Translations under genes and position numbers: made by a program
Shown here: positions 52,197 to 60,970 of the stretch, in pieces
Layout: every line of letters starts with the position of its first letter
Numbering within the stretch: the first letter of the stretch is position 1
Source: Scatolibacter rhodanostii
GTDB lineage: Bacteria > Bacillota > Clostridia > Oscillospirales > Acutalibacteraceae
Direction: 5' to 3'
DNA: 64,000 nt
Assembly (NCBI RefSeq): GCF_900197595.1
Contig: NZ_FZLO01000002.1
Span: 310,001 to 374,000 of the forward strand
Notes under the pieces: generated by a model
Database searches by the model: none
The model's input: only the letters and a program-made list of their open reading frames with translations
What the model was told of the DNA's origin: nothing

Positions 52197-54053
52197 TTGT
52201 TTGATTCTAGAAACTTGAATTACAAGAACCCTTTTGGTGCTGTATCAACCGGCACTGCCGTCCATTTTAAAATTAATTTACCCCGTGATTTTCACTGTTC
52301 TGGCGCCAGTTTAATAGTGGAAAATAACAGTGACAAACAGGTACTTGACCTATTTTGGTGCGGCATGAATGGAGATTCCCACGAATATTGGGAGTGCCAT
52401 TTCGCACCAAATTCTGCCGGCATTTATTTCTATCATTTTGAGTGCCGCACTGACCGCGGTATTCGTGCACTTATGCGCGGAATAGATGGAAAAGCCGTTT
52501 TACAAGGATTTGACCGTTGGCAACTGACGGTATATAACGACTTTCAAACGCCAGAATGGTTAAAAGGCGGACTAATTTATCAGATTTTTCCCGACCGTTT
52601 TTATAAATCTGATGAAACAGCAAATACTATACCCTATGAACGGTTCATTCATCAAAATTGGGACGAGGATATTCGGTGGCAACCCGCCGAAGACGGCGAA
52701 ATCTACAACGATGATTTTTTCGGCGGAAACTTAAAGGGAATTGAAGAAAAGCTTCCTTATTTACAATCACTTGGTGTCACCTGTCTCTATCTTAACCCTA
52801 TTTTTGAGTCGCATTCTAATCATCGATATGACACAGCTAATTATGCCAAAATTGACCCCTTGCTCGGCACAGAAGCTGATTTTGTTTCTCTTTGCAAAAC
52901 AGCAAATACACTGGGGATTCATATTCTACTAGACGGCGTTTTCAGCCATACAGGCAGCGACAGTGTCTACTTTAATCGCAGTGGACGTTATGATTCAATC
53001 GGTGCTTATCAATCTGAAACCTCACCCTACGCAAGTTGGTACCAATTCAAGAACTTTCCTGACGATTATGACTGTTGGTGGGGCTTTATCACACTACCTA
53101 ATGTCAACGAAACAGACAGCTCTTACAATGACTATATTAATGGCGAGAATGGCATTGTGCGTAAATGGCTCCGACTGGGTGCCTCAGGTTGGCGGCTTGA
53201 TGTCGCTGACGAACTGCCAGACACTTTTCTAGACAACCTACACGATGCTGCCAAAGCTGAAAAACCAAATGCGCTGATTATGGGCGAAGTTTGGGAAGAT
53301 GCTACCAACAAAATGGCATATGGCTCCTTGCGCCGTTACCTCCTGGGCGGTCAACTTGACTCTGTTATGAATTACCCTTTTAAAAACGCCATTTTACTTT
53401 ATTTGCTCGAGGGAAACTCCTCTGCTTTTTTTGAAATTATACTTTCGATTGTGGAAAATTATCCTGCTGAAAGTCTGCAAGTCTTGATGAATCCACTTGG
53501 TACACATGATACCGAGCGAATTTTAACGCTGCTTGGTGGCATTCAAACGGTTGGTCTTGACCGCAAAATGCAAAGTGAGCAAAAATTGACCCAGCAGCAA
53601 AGAGAGCTTGCTGTCAAACGTCTGAAGCTTGCTTCGCTTTTGCAATATACGCTGCCCGGTGTGCCGGCTTTATATTATGGCGACGAGGTTGGCATGGAGG
53701 GCTGTAAGGATCCTTTCAACCGCAGAACTTTTCCGTGGGGAAATTCCCTTTATGAAAATGAAAAAGCTGAACTTACTTCATGGTATCATGACCTTGGACA
53801 AATGCGCCTCACGAATCATGTCTTAAAACAAGGCAATTTCCGCAAAATATATGCTGAAAATGATGTTCTTGCTTATGCTCGTGAATCTATTCATTCAGAT
53901 TGTTCTTCCCTGTTTGTTTTAGTCAATCGAGGTGAAAAATTTCATGATATTGGGGATATTCTCCCTGTTGATGGAAAATCTATTTTAGGCAAACATTTTA
54001 ATGAGCAAAACAAAGAAATTGGACCCTTTGAATTCTCAGTGATTGCTTATTAA
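52197..54053 (+). CDS. Alpha-amylase family glycoside hydrolase (GH13)
   Basis: A 618-residue GH13 enzyme of the neopullulanase/cyclomaltodextrinase kind. An N-terminal beta domain of about 120 residues precedes the barrel. Catalytic residues: nucleophile Asp in GWRLDVADELP (about 335), acid/base Glu in IMGEVWED (about 364) and Asp in GTHDTERIL (about 437); the calcium/region I motif is LDGVFSHTG. No signal peptide, so it acts on intracellular maltodextrins. The start is TTG with AAGGAG upstream; no ATG lies near. Confidence 0.93.
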   Translation: MFDSRNLNYKNPFGAVSTGTAVHFKINLPRDFHCSGASLIVENNSDKQVLDLFWCGMNGDSHEYWECHFAPNSAGIYFYHFECRTDRGIRALMRGIDGKAVLQGFDRWQLTVYNDFQTPEWLKGGLIYQIFPDRFYKSDETANTIPYERFIHQNWDEDIRWQPAEDGEIYNDDFFGGNLKGIEEKLPYLQSLGVTCLYLNPIFESHSNHRYDTANYAKIDPLLGTEADFVSLCKTANTLGIHILLDGVFSHTGSDSVYFNRSGRYDSIGAYQSETSPYASWYQFKNFPDDYDCWWGFITLPNVNETDSSYNDYINGENGIVRKWLRLGASGWRLDVADELPDTFLDNLHDAAKAEKPNALIMGEVWEDATNKMAYGSLRRYLLGGQLDSVMNYPFKNAILLYLLEGNSSAFFEIILSIVENYPAESLQVLMNPLGTHDTERILTLLGGIQTVGLDRKMQSEQKLTQQQRELAVKRLKLASLLQYTLPGVPALYYGDEVGMEGCKDPFNRRTFPWGNSLYENEKAELTSWYHDLGQMRLTNHVLKQGNFRKIYAENDVLAYARESIHSDCSSLFVLVNRGEKFHDIGDILPVDGKSILGKHFNEQNKEIGPFEFSVIAY

Positions 54054-54112
54054 TGAAAGCATTTTTTCTATTATTTATAATGTTTTGAATTGATATTTTA
54101 AGTGAAAAAACC

Positions 54113-54141
54113 TTTACAAAAATTAGCTCGTATGGTAAACT
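54113..54141 (+). promoter_or_regulatory. Promoter of rpsO
   Basis: TTTACA (54113-54118) and TAAACT (54136-54141) are 17 bases apart. A leader of about 140 bases follows, with complementary segments AAAGGTT/AACCTTT and AGAAG..CTTATTC; S15 autoregulates its own leader in several bacteria, but the exact structure here was not resolved. Confidence 0.55.
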
Positions 54142-54287
54142 TGTAAAGGTTACCTTGTCTGCGGTTACGGGACTAAACCTTTGAGAAGTTCTTATTCTTA
54201 TGAATGAGAAGCTTTATAAGGATAACACCGACCCTTGCTGTGGATAATGGTGAATCGCATTTTAATGCAGAAAGGTGCTAAAACACA

Positions 54288-54551
54288 ATGACAAAAACAG
54301 AAAAAACCGAAATCCTAAAAAAATATGCTCGTCACGAAGGTGACACAGGTTCTCCTGAAGTACAGATTGCTGTTCTTACCAAGAGAATCAATGATTTAAC
54401 TGAACATCTTCGCGAAAATAAAAAAGATCACCACTCACGCCGCGGTCTTTTGAAAATGGTTGGTACCAGAAGAAGCCTTCTGAATTACCTCATTAAAATT
54501 GATATCGAAAGATATCGTACTCTTATCGTAGAACTTGGTATTCGTAAATAA
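54288..54551 (+). CDS. rpsO: 30S ribosomal protein S15
   Basis: An 87-residue protein: [85 protein letters not shown] matches S15 over its full length. It binds the central domain of 16S rRNA. AAAGGTG precedes the ATG. As in most bacteria the next gene is pnp, with a GGC.GTGG/CCAC.GCC hairpin in the gap (about 54565-54602). Confidence 0.97.
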   Translation: MTKTEKTEILKKYARHEGDTGSPEVQIAVLTKRINDLTEHLRENKKDHHSRRGLLKMVGTRRSLLNYLIKIDIERYRTLIVELGIRK

Positions 54552-54564
54552 GAAAAAGTTGTGG

Positions 54565-54612
54565 CTGTGGCTGTATTCCTTGGAATGGCAACCACGGCCT
54601 TTCCTCTTTTTA
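54565..54612 (+). terminator. Partial terminator between rpsO and pnp
   Basis: GGCTGTGG and CCACGGCC pair around ATTCC/GGAAT; TTTCCTCTTTTT follows. It may reduce read-through into pnp. RNase III often processes this gap in other bacteria. Confidence 0.6.
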
Positions 54613-54741
54613 CTAACTAAAAGAGTTTTTAGGGTGCAGTTCAGCAGTGAAACGAGTTTTCGGCATTTTGCGGAGAATTGGTTTAATTGTTGAACAGCTG
54701 CCGGATACTCTTGTGCCGAATCAGGCAGAAAGGATGCTATT

Positions 54742-56931
54742 ATGTTTGAAAATTTTAAAGTATTTGAAACAGAATTTGCCGGCAGACCCCTTGTCGTAGA
54801 AACCGGTAAAATGGCGCAGCTCGCTAACGGCGAATGTTTGGTTCGCTATGGTGAAACAACCGTGCATGTTGCCGCTACAGCTGCCACAAAACCCAGAGAT
54901 GGCATTGACTTTTTTCCACTCTCCGTTGATTTTGAAGAAAAACTTTATTCTGTCGGTAAAATCCCTGGCTCTTTCTTGAAAAGAGAAGGTCGTCCTACTG
55001 ATAAAGCAATCTTAGTTTGCCGTATGATTGACCGCCCCATTCGTCCGCTTTTCCCAAAAGATATGCGCAATGACGTTTCTATTGTTTGCACTGTCATGTC
55101 TGTTGATCCTGATTGTTCTCCTGAAATTGCAGCTATGGTCGGTACTTCTATCGCCCTTTCCATTTCTGACATTCCGTGGAACGGACCAATCAGTGGTGTA
55201 TCTGTTGGTTTGATTGACGGTGAATTTGTTATCAATCCCAATGCTGAGCAGCGCAAGATTTCTGAAATGGCTGTCACCGTTGCTTCTACTGACGAAAGAA
55301 TTGCTATGATTGAGGCCGGTGCCAATGAAATTCCTGATGACGTTATGCTTGCCGGTATTTTGGCAGGACATGAAGCTAATCAGCATATTATTTCTTTCAT
55401 TAAAAACATTCAAACTGAAATTGGCAAAGCCAAATTTGAATATCCTTCTCTAAAACCAAATGCAGAAATGTTGGAAGAAATTAAAGCTTTTGCAACAGAA
55501 GATATCAAACTAGCTCTTGATACCGATGATAAAACCGTACGTGATGAAAGATTACATCCGATTTATGAGAAGGTACATGCTGAGTTTGATGAGAAATATC
55601 CTGATCAAGGTGCACAAATTGACGAGTGCCTCTATCAGACACAAAAATATATCGTCCGCCGTTGGCTTTTGGATGAGCAAAAACGTGTTGACGGCCGTGG
55701 CATGAATGACATTCGTCCGCTCGCCGCAGAAGTCGATTTGCTCCCCAGAGTACATGGTTCTGGTATGTTCACCAGAGGACAGACACAGGTTCTCACGATT
55801 GCGACACTCGGTTCAATCCGTGACAATCAGCTGTTAGACGGTATCGACGACGAAGAAAGCAAACGCTATATTCACCACTACAATTTCCCGTCTTATTCCG
55901 TTGGCGAAACCAGACCCAGCAGAGGACCAGGACGTCGTGAAGTTGGTCATGGTGCCTTAGCAGAAAGAGCGCTTGTGCCTGTCATTCCTCCTGTTGAAGA
56001 ATTCCCTTATACCATTCGTTTGGTTTCAGAAGTTCTTTCTTCTAACGGTTCAACCTCACAAGGCGCAATTTGCGGCAGCACTCTTGCTCTGATGGCCTCA
56101 GGTGTTCCGATTAAAGCACCGGTTGCGGGTATTTCTTGTGGATTAATCACTGAAGGCGACCGTTGGATGACCATGGTTGACATTCAGGGCTTAGAAGACT
56201 TCTTCGGCGATATGGACTTTAAAGTTGCCGGTACCCATAAAGGTATTACTGCTATTCAAATGGATCTGAAAATCACAGGTCTGACTCCTGAAATGGTCAA
56301 AGAAGCGCTTGAAAAAACACACAAAGCCAGAGATTATATCTTAGACGATATCATGCTAAAAGCCATCCCTGAGGTTCGTTCACAGCTTTCAACCTATGCT
56401 CCTAAAATGCTTTCTACGAATGTTCCTGTTGACAAGATTCGTGAAGTCATCGGTTCAGGTGGTAAGGTGATTCAAAAGATTTGTGCTGAATGCGACGTTA
56501 AAATTGATATCGAAGAAGACGGTCATGTCTTTATCGCTGGTATTGATTACGAAAAATGTCAGCGTGCACTTGATATTGTGAATACCATTGTTAACGATCC
56601 TGAAGCCGGCTCTTACTATAACGGTAAGGTCACTCGTATCATGGATTTCGGTGCTTTTGTGGAAATTGCTCCTGGTAAAGAGGGTATGGTTCATATCTCT
56701 CACCTCGACATTAAACGTACTGATAAGGTTACAGATGTTGTGAATATCGGCGACAGCGTGAAAGTTAAGGTCTTGGAAGTCGATGATAAGGGACGTTTGA
56801 ACCTTTCTCGCAGAGAAGCCCTTATCGATTTAGATGGTGCTGTTCCAGAAAACACTTTGTCTGACAGACCACGCCGTCCTTCTCCTCCTAGAAGAGATTT
56901 TAACCGCGGCGACCGTGATCGCAGAAACTAA
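54742..56931 (+). CDS. pnp: Polynucleotide phosphorylase
   Basis: A 729-residue exoribonuclease and polymerase. Two RNase PH domains are visible (SVDFEEKLYSVGKIPGSFLKREGRPTDKAILVCRMIDRPIRPLFP; YNFPSYSVGETRPSRGPGRREVGHGALAERAL), then a KH domain (VPVDKIREVIGSGGKVIQKICAE near 560-590) and an S1 domain (GKVTRIMDFGAFVEIAPGKEGMVHISHLD near 630-660). The C-terminus is basic and Arg-rich. AAAGGATG precedes the ATG. It is followed by a strong terminator. Confidence 0.97.
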   Translation: MFENFKVFETEFAGRPLVVETGKMAQLANGECLVRYGETTVHVAATAATKPRDGIDFFPLSVDFEEKLYSVGKIPGSFLKREGRPTDKAILVCRMIDRPIRPLFPKDMRNDVSIVCTVMSVDPDCSPEIAAMVGTSIALSISDIPWNGPISGVSVGLIDGEFVINPNAEQRKISEMAVTVASTDERIAMIEAGANEIPDDVMLAGILAGHEANQHIISFIKNIQTEIGKAKFEYPSLKPNAEMLEEIKAFATEDIKLALDTDDKTVRDERLHPIYEKVHAEFDEKYPDQGAQIDECLYQTQKYIVRRWLLDEQKRVDGRGMNDIRPLAAEVDLLPRVHGSGMFTRGQTQVLTIATLGSIRDNQLLDGIDDEESKRYIHHYNFPSYSVGETRPSRGPGRREVGHGALAERALVPVIPPVEEFPYTIRLVSEVLSSNGSTSQGAICGSTLALMASGVPIKAPVAGISCGLITEGDRWMTMVDIQGLEDFFGDMDFKVAGTHKGITAIQMDLKITGLTPEMVKEALEKTHKARDYILDDIMLKAIPEVRSQLSTYAPKMLSTNVPVDKIREVIGSGGKVIQKICAECDVKIDIEEDGHVFIAGIDYEKCQRALDIVNTIVNDPEAGSYYNGKVTRIMDFGAFVEIAPGKEGMVHISHLDIKRTDKVTDVVNIGDSVKVKVLEVDDKGRLNLSRREALIDLDGAVPENTLSDRPRRPSPPRRDFNRGDRDRRN

Positions 56932-56949
56932 GCATTAATAAATGAAAAC

Positions 56950-56986
56950 AAAAGGCCATCTTGTTTAAAACAAGATGGCCTTTTTG
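56950..56986 (+). terminator. Terminator after pnp
   Basis: AAAAGGCCATCTTGTTT and AACAAGATGGCCTTTT form a near-perfect long stem with a T-run, TTTTTG. Confidence 0.9.
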
Positions 56987-57031
56987 ATTTCTAATGAAAC
57001 TTAAACCTAACATTGTCGCCAAATTAATCAA

Positions 57032-57727
57032 CTAAAGCTTATCAATCACTGCCAGTAAAAGTTTCTGCATTTTTTCAGCTGCCATTTTTGCAAAAGCAGG
57101 AAAGTCCATATTGGAGTCTTCATCACCCTTATCTGATATAGACCGAAGTACTGCGGCAGGTATTTGATTCATATAGCACACGTGTGCTATACTACCGCCT
57201 TCCATCTCGCAAGCCATCGCCTCGTACAAATGATTTAGCTCCTTCGTCTTCTCCCTGCTATTTAGAAAAATATCGCCTGTTGCTATAACACCCATATAGG
57301 CATTGCCGTAAATATCTTGCGCCGCCTTTTTGATTTTTTCAGCCGCTTCTAAATCACAAGGAATGTTTATAATATTGATTCCTGACACCAATCCAGGTGG
57401 ATCACCCAACGCTGTTGTATCGCAATCATGCTGCACACAGCTATTGGCAATGACAAAATCACCAATTTCCATGTCTGAAGCAATTCCCCCAGCCACACCC
57501 GAATTAATCACAAGCCGTGGATTATATTTCAATATCATGGTTTGTGCGCAAACAGCAGCATTCACTTTGCCTGGCCCACATCGAGAAATAACACAGTTTG
57601 TCTGATTTAATTTGCCTATATAAAAAGTAAGCGACGCTATCTTTTCTTCGTTCTCAATCTCCATCTGAGAAAGCAGCGCTTCAATTTCCACATTCATGGC
57701 TCCAATAATTCCAATAGGTCTTTGCAT
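57032..57727 (-). CDS. mtnN: 5'-Methylthioadenosine/S-adenosylhomocysteine nucleosidase
   Basis: A 231-residue enzyme that clears SAM by-products. MQRPIGIIGAMNVEIEALLSQMEIE at the start with catalytic Glu, GPGKVNAAVCAQTMILKYNPRLVINSGVAGGI and the ribose-binding AMACEMEGGSIAHVCYMNQIPAAVLRSISDKGD (Met-Glu and catalytic Asp) are all present. It stands alone on the minus strand; no luxS or methionine cycle gene is adjacent. Confidence 0.95.
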   Translation of the reverse strand: MQRPIGIIGAMNVEIEALLSQMEIENEEKIASLTFYIGKLNQTNCVISRCGPGKVNAAVCAQTMILKYNPRLVINSGVAGGIASDMEIGDFVIANSCVQHDCDTTALGDPPGLVSGINIINIPCDLEAAEKIKKAAQDIYGNAYMGVIATGDIFLNSREKTKELNHLYEAMACEMEGGSIAHVCYMNQIPAAVLRSISDKGDEDSNMDFPAFAKMAAEKMQKLLLAVIDKL

Positions 57728-57795
57728 TTTGGCTTATCCTTTCTATCCTTTTAAATTTATATTAGTAGCCTAATCTTAACATAGTTTAAAACAGC

Positions 57796-59133
57796 TTATT
57801 TTTGTTCCATTTTTTCTTTGATAAATTGATAGAAAGTATCTTTATCTCCCGATTCAAACCCATTCACATCTAGGATATAAGCATTGTCGGGTCCATAATA
57901 AATGTAGAAAAAATCCTTATAACGGCGAATATCTGTAACTTGAAAATAGGGATAAGCGATAGCAGATTGAACGCCAGACACACGAAACGCACTGTTATAG
58001 AAAGCATATTTTGCACTGCGCTTATTATTGTTTTGCCCATACACTTTACGCTGTATTTTTTCGATTGAGCTTGAAGATACTGCAATTCTATAAACTTGGT
58101 AAGCAAAAAGAGCAATCGCTACCAAAATCATCCACCATTCCGTCTTACTCACTATTGTTAGAACTACTAACAAAATACTGAAAAGAAGACCAATCGCCAT
58201 TGGCACAATATTCTTTATATAAGCATGGTAGATACTGAAGGTATGCAATACTTCATTAGAGCAATCCGTAATATTCGCATAAAGCATTTCTCCTTTTATT
58301 TCAGAGCTGCCTACGCTTTCTTTTCGATAGGCTGAAAGTCTTTCTGCCATTTCTTTTTTCTGCTTTTTTTCTTTCTTTTCACGTACCTTAACAAAAACAA
58401 CACTGCCGATAATGAGAACTAAAAATCCACCCACAACCAACAGCATGCGAAAAATCTCTTCAGGAGGCACCTGATTGGCGGCTTCTGCCTCTTCTTTTGT
58501 AATGAGGTTAGTAATATTTAATGAAAAAGCTGTTTTTTCAAGCGTGTCAAGTTCTTCAGGTTTAAAATCTCTGCCCTGTGCTTGTGTATTAAAGGTTACG
58601 ATATATCCATTAAAAATAGTGGCGTAAACTTTTTCATGCAGTTCTCCCATTTCTGATGCTTCACTAAACGATTCTAACGAATCATATCGCATAGAAATAA
58701 AAGTAATCCCATTATTTTCTACTATTTCTGATTGTAACTCAAAATGCTCTACCGGAGAAGAAAGAGAGTCTAAGAATTCTTTTTTCTTTTCTTCGGTAAC
58801 TTCTGATAAATTGAAAACATCCCACGATTCTTTTGATGTCTTTTTCGTCACAAGTACATTTGGGCTTCCCTCTTCACCAATAAAATCTACAATTGCATTC
58901 ATACCCTCATCTTCGCTCGACTTGAAAAGCTTAAGTGTAGCGACCGGGTCTGAAATGCCTGCCAATGTCCAATTTGGGTCTGATAACGCTGTTTGCTCTG
59001 TGAAGGTATAAAGATTATCGGGTGCTGTTATTTCAAAGTCATCACTTTTAAACTCTGCCGCCGAAACAGAAAGCGGAATCATCATCACCATAATTCCTGC
59101 CAAAAAAACAGAAGCGGTCTTTTTCAAATTCAT
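57796..59133 (-). CDS. Signal-peptide membrane protein with YcxB-like C-terminus
   Basis: The start MNLKKTASVFLAGIMVMMIPLSVSAAEF is 6 bases after AAGGTGG; the 445-residue product has a signal peptide cleaved after SAA, an extracytoplasmic domain of about 200 residues (photosystem-repair-like fold possible by its FEITAPDNLYTF start), one membrane segment near 235-255, a charged linker KVREKKEKKQKKEM, and two more segments near 320-365. The end YKDFFYIYYGPDNAYILDVNGFESGDKDTFYQFIKEKM matches YcxB-like domains. Its role is unknown. Confidence 0.75.
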   Translation of the reverse strand: MNLKKTASVFLAGIMVMMIPLSVSAAEFKSDDFEITAPDNLYTFTEQTALSDPNWTLAGISDPVATLKLFKSSEDEGMNAIVDFIGEEGSPNVLVTKKTSKESWDVFNLSEVTEEKKKEFLDSLSSPVEHFELQSEIVENNGITFISMRYDSLESFSEASEMGELHEKVYATIFNGYIVTFNTQAQGRDFKPEELDTLEKTAFSLNITNLITKEEAEAANQVPPEEIFRMLLVVGGFLVLIIGSVVFVKVREKKEKKQKKEMAERLSAYRKESVGSSEIKGEMLYANITDCSNEVLHTFSIYHAYIKNIVPMAIGLLFSILLVVLTIVSKTEWWMILVAIALFAYQVYRIAVSSSSIEKIQRKVYGQNNNKRSAKYAFYNSAFRVSGVQSAIAYPYFQVTDIRRYKDFFYIYYGPDNAYILDVNGFESGDKDTFYQFIKEKMEQK

Positions 59134-59356
59134 TGCCATCCACCTTTTAATTTTAATCATCCATACTTTTAAACCGTACCAAAATAAAGCGCAGCTTTAC
59201 CAATTTTTACAATCTAATAGCTGCTGAGATACAAATTTTAAAATATACACTATATTGACACTATTATAGCAACAATTCTTTCTCAATACAAATAACTTTT
59301 TGTGAACATCTGCTTACGTGATTCCTGCTGTATTTCTCAATTATTTTGAGAAAGAG

Positions 59357-59385
59357 TTGACGAAGTATTCTTTTTGACATAAAAT
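59357..59385 (+). promoter_or_regulatory. Promoter of the SDR gene
   Basis: TTGACG (59357-59362) and TAAAAT (59380-59385) are 17 bases apart, 38 bases upstream of the ATG. Confidence 0.75.
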
Positions 59386-59422
59386 AAAACTAAGTATAAA
59401 GAGGACATGGGAGGAATCGAAT

Positions 59423-60184
59423 ATGGCCGTTGCAATTATTACAGGCGCTTCTTCAGGTCTTGGACGAGAATATGTAAATGCAGTTGTTGAACAATATCCT
59501 TTAATTGATGAATTTTGGCTGATTAGCCGCCATAAAGAAAACTTGAAGGAATTGGCAGATGAACACCAAAACAAAACAATTGCTGCTATTTCTTTAGACT
59601 TAGCTGAATCAACCAGTTTTGAAATATTTGAAAAATTGTTACGTGAAAACGAACCTGAAATTAAAGTTTTAATCAACTGTGCTGGATTTGGACAAGTCGT
59701 CAGCTTTTTTTCAGCTGATAAGAAAAGGCAGACCGATATGATTGATTTGAACTGCCGTGCGCTAACTCATATGACGAGGCTATGCCTGCCTTATATGATT
59801 GACGACAGTCTCGTGATTAATGTATCTTCTATTGCTTCTTTTGCTCCTCTGCCCAGAATGTCGGTCTACAGCGCAACAAAATCTTATGTTCTGGCTTTTT
59901 CTAAAGCTTTGCGAGAAGAATTGCGCCCCCGAGGCATTAATGTACTTGCTGCTTGCCCAGGTGTTATGGAAACCAATTTCTATGATATCGCCTACGCACC
60001 CGAGGGACCTTCTAAGTTTTTAGACTCGCTCCCCAAAATTCTTCCGGCTGAGTTTGCCGAAAGCTCACTTCGGGCTGGCCGTTATAAGAAAGCCTTTTAC
60101 ACAAAAGGTGCTTTTTACAAGATGTATCACTTAATCGCCAAAATTGTTCCCCATAATTGGCTGATACGCTTTTTTGAGCTCTAA
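59423..60184 (+). CDS. Short-chain dehydrogenase/reductase
   Basis: A 253-residue SDR oxidoreductase. The cofactor loop is ITGASSGLGREYV (6-18), the NCAGFG motif follows, and the catalytic set is Ser (NVSSIAS) with YSATKSYV (YxxxK). ISRHKENL after the second strand, with Arg, hints at NADP(H). AVACPGVMETNF-like ACPGVMETNFYD is typical of the DltE/YqjQ branch. The substrate is unknown; GGGAGG precedes the ATG. It stands as a single gene. Confidence 0.9.
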   Translation: MAVAIITGASSGLGREYVNAVVEQYPLIDEFWLISRHKENLKELADEHQNKTIAAISLDLAESTSFEIFEKLLRENEPEIKVLINCAGFGQVVSFFSADKKRQTDMIDLNCRALTHMTRLCLPYMIDDSLVINVSSIASFAPLPRMSVYSATKSYVLAFSKALREELRPRGINVLAACPGVMETNFYDIAYAPEGPSKFLDSLPKILPAEFAESSLRAGRYKKAFYTKGAFYKMYHLIAKIVPHNWLIRFFEL

Positions 60185-60208
60185 TTCATTTTATATAGTA
60201 AAAATATA

Positions 60209-60258
60209 ATCTCCCCCAAAGAATCACAACACATTTCTTTAGGGGAGATTATTCTATC
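60209..60258. terminator. Bidirectional terminator
   Basis: AATCTCCCC.AAAGAA pairs with TTCTTT.GGGGAGATT; TATTCTATC follows on plus and TATATTTTTAC on minus. It serves the SDR gene and pflA. Confidence 0.8.
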
Positions 60259-60265
60259 TATTACT

Positions 60266-60970
60266 CTATTTTAACTGACTGACAAGTTCATTCAATGCTT
60301 CTTGCGAAAGCGATTCTGTCTTTTCTAGCGGAAATGGAATCTGCATTGTGTCATATTTTTCTTGGCACAAATTGTGAAACGGCAGAAATTCTAACTTGCG
60401 CATATTGGGGTATTCCTCAGCAATATCTTTGACCTCTTGCATCGAAGCAAGCGAGTCGTTCATATTAGGGACTACCACATGGCGTATCCAAATGGGTATT
60501 CGCATCTTTTTTGTAAGCTCTAAGAACTGACGAACATGACCGTAGTTCCCTTTGGCAAACTGCTGATAATCTTCTGCCGTGGTAAATTTTAAATCTGCCA
60601 GCACCAAATCGGTGTGCTCCAGTAATTTTTCAACCTTTTCACCAAGCAAAATGCCAGACGTATCCAACGCCGTATGAATGCCTTGTGCATGTAGTTTTTG
60701 AAATAGCTCTGTGACAAATTCAGCTTGCATGAGCGGCTCACCGCCTGAAACCGTCACACCACCATCTTTGCCGAAATAGGTCTTAAACCGGACCACTTTG
60801 GCGACAAGCTCGTCCGCTGTCATCTCTTGTCCACCGGCAAATTCCCACGTGTCCGGATTATGACAATACACACAGCGCAGAGGACAACCCTGCATAAAAA
60901 TGACATACCGTAGTCCAGGACCGTCTACTGCACCGAGCGATTGTACGGAATGAATCCGTCCTTTTGTCAT
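60266..60970 (-). CDS. pflA: Pyruvate formate-lyase activating enzyme
   Basis: A 234-residue radical SAM enzyme that installs the glycyl radical in PflB. The cluster motif CPLRCVYC (CxxxCxxC) is near residues 29-36, preceded by [29 protein letters not shown] is the SAM-binding GGE region, and HTALDTSG follows. Its ATG overlaps the pflB stop (ATGA), so the two are coupled and made together under anaerobic conditions. Confidence 0.96.
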   Translation of the reverse strand: MTKGRIHSVQSLGAVDGPGLRYVIFMQGCPLRCVYCHNPDTWEFAGGQEMTADELVAKVVRFKTYFGKDGGVTVSGGEPLMQAEFVTELFQKLHAQGIHTALDTSGILLGEKVEKLLEHTDLVLADLKFTTAEDYQQFAKGNYGHVRQFLELTKKMRIPIWIRHVVVPNMNDSLASMQEVKDIAEEYPNMRKLEFLPFHNLCQEKYDTMQIPFPLEKTESLSQEALNELVSQLK

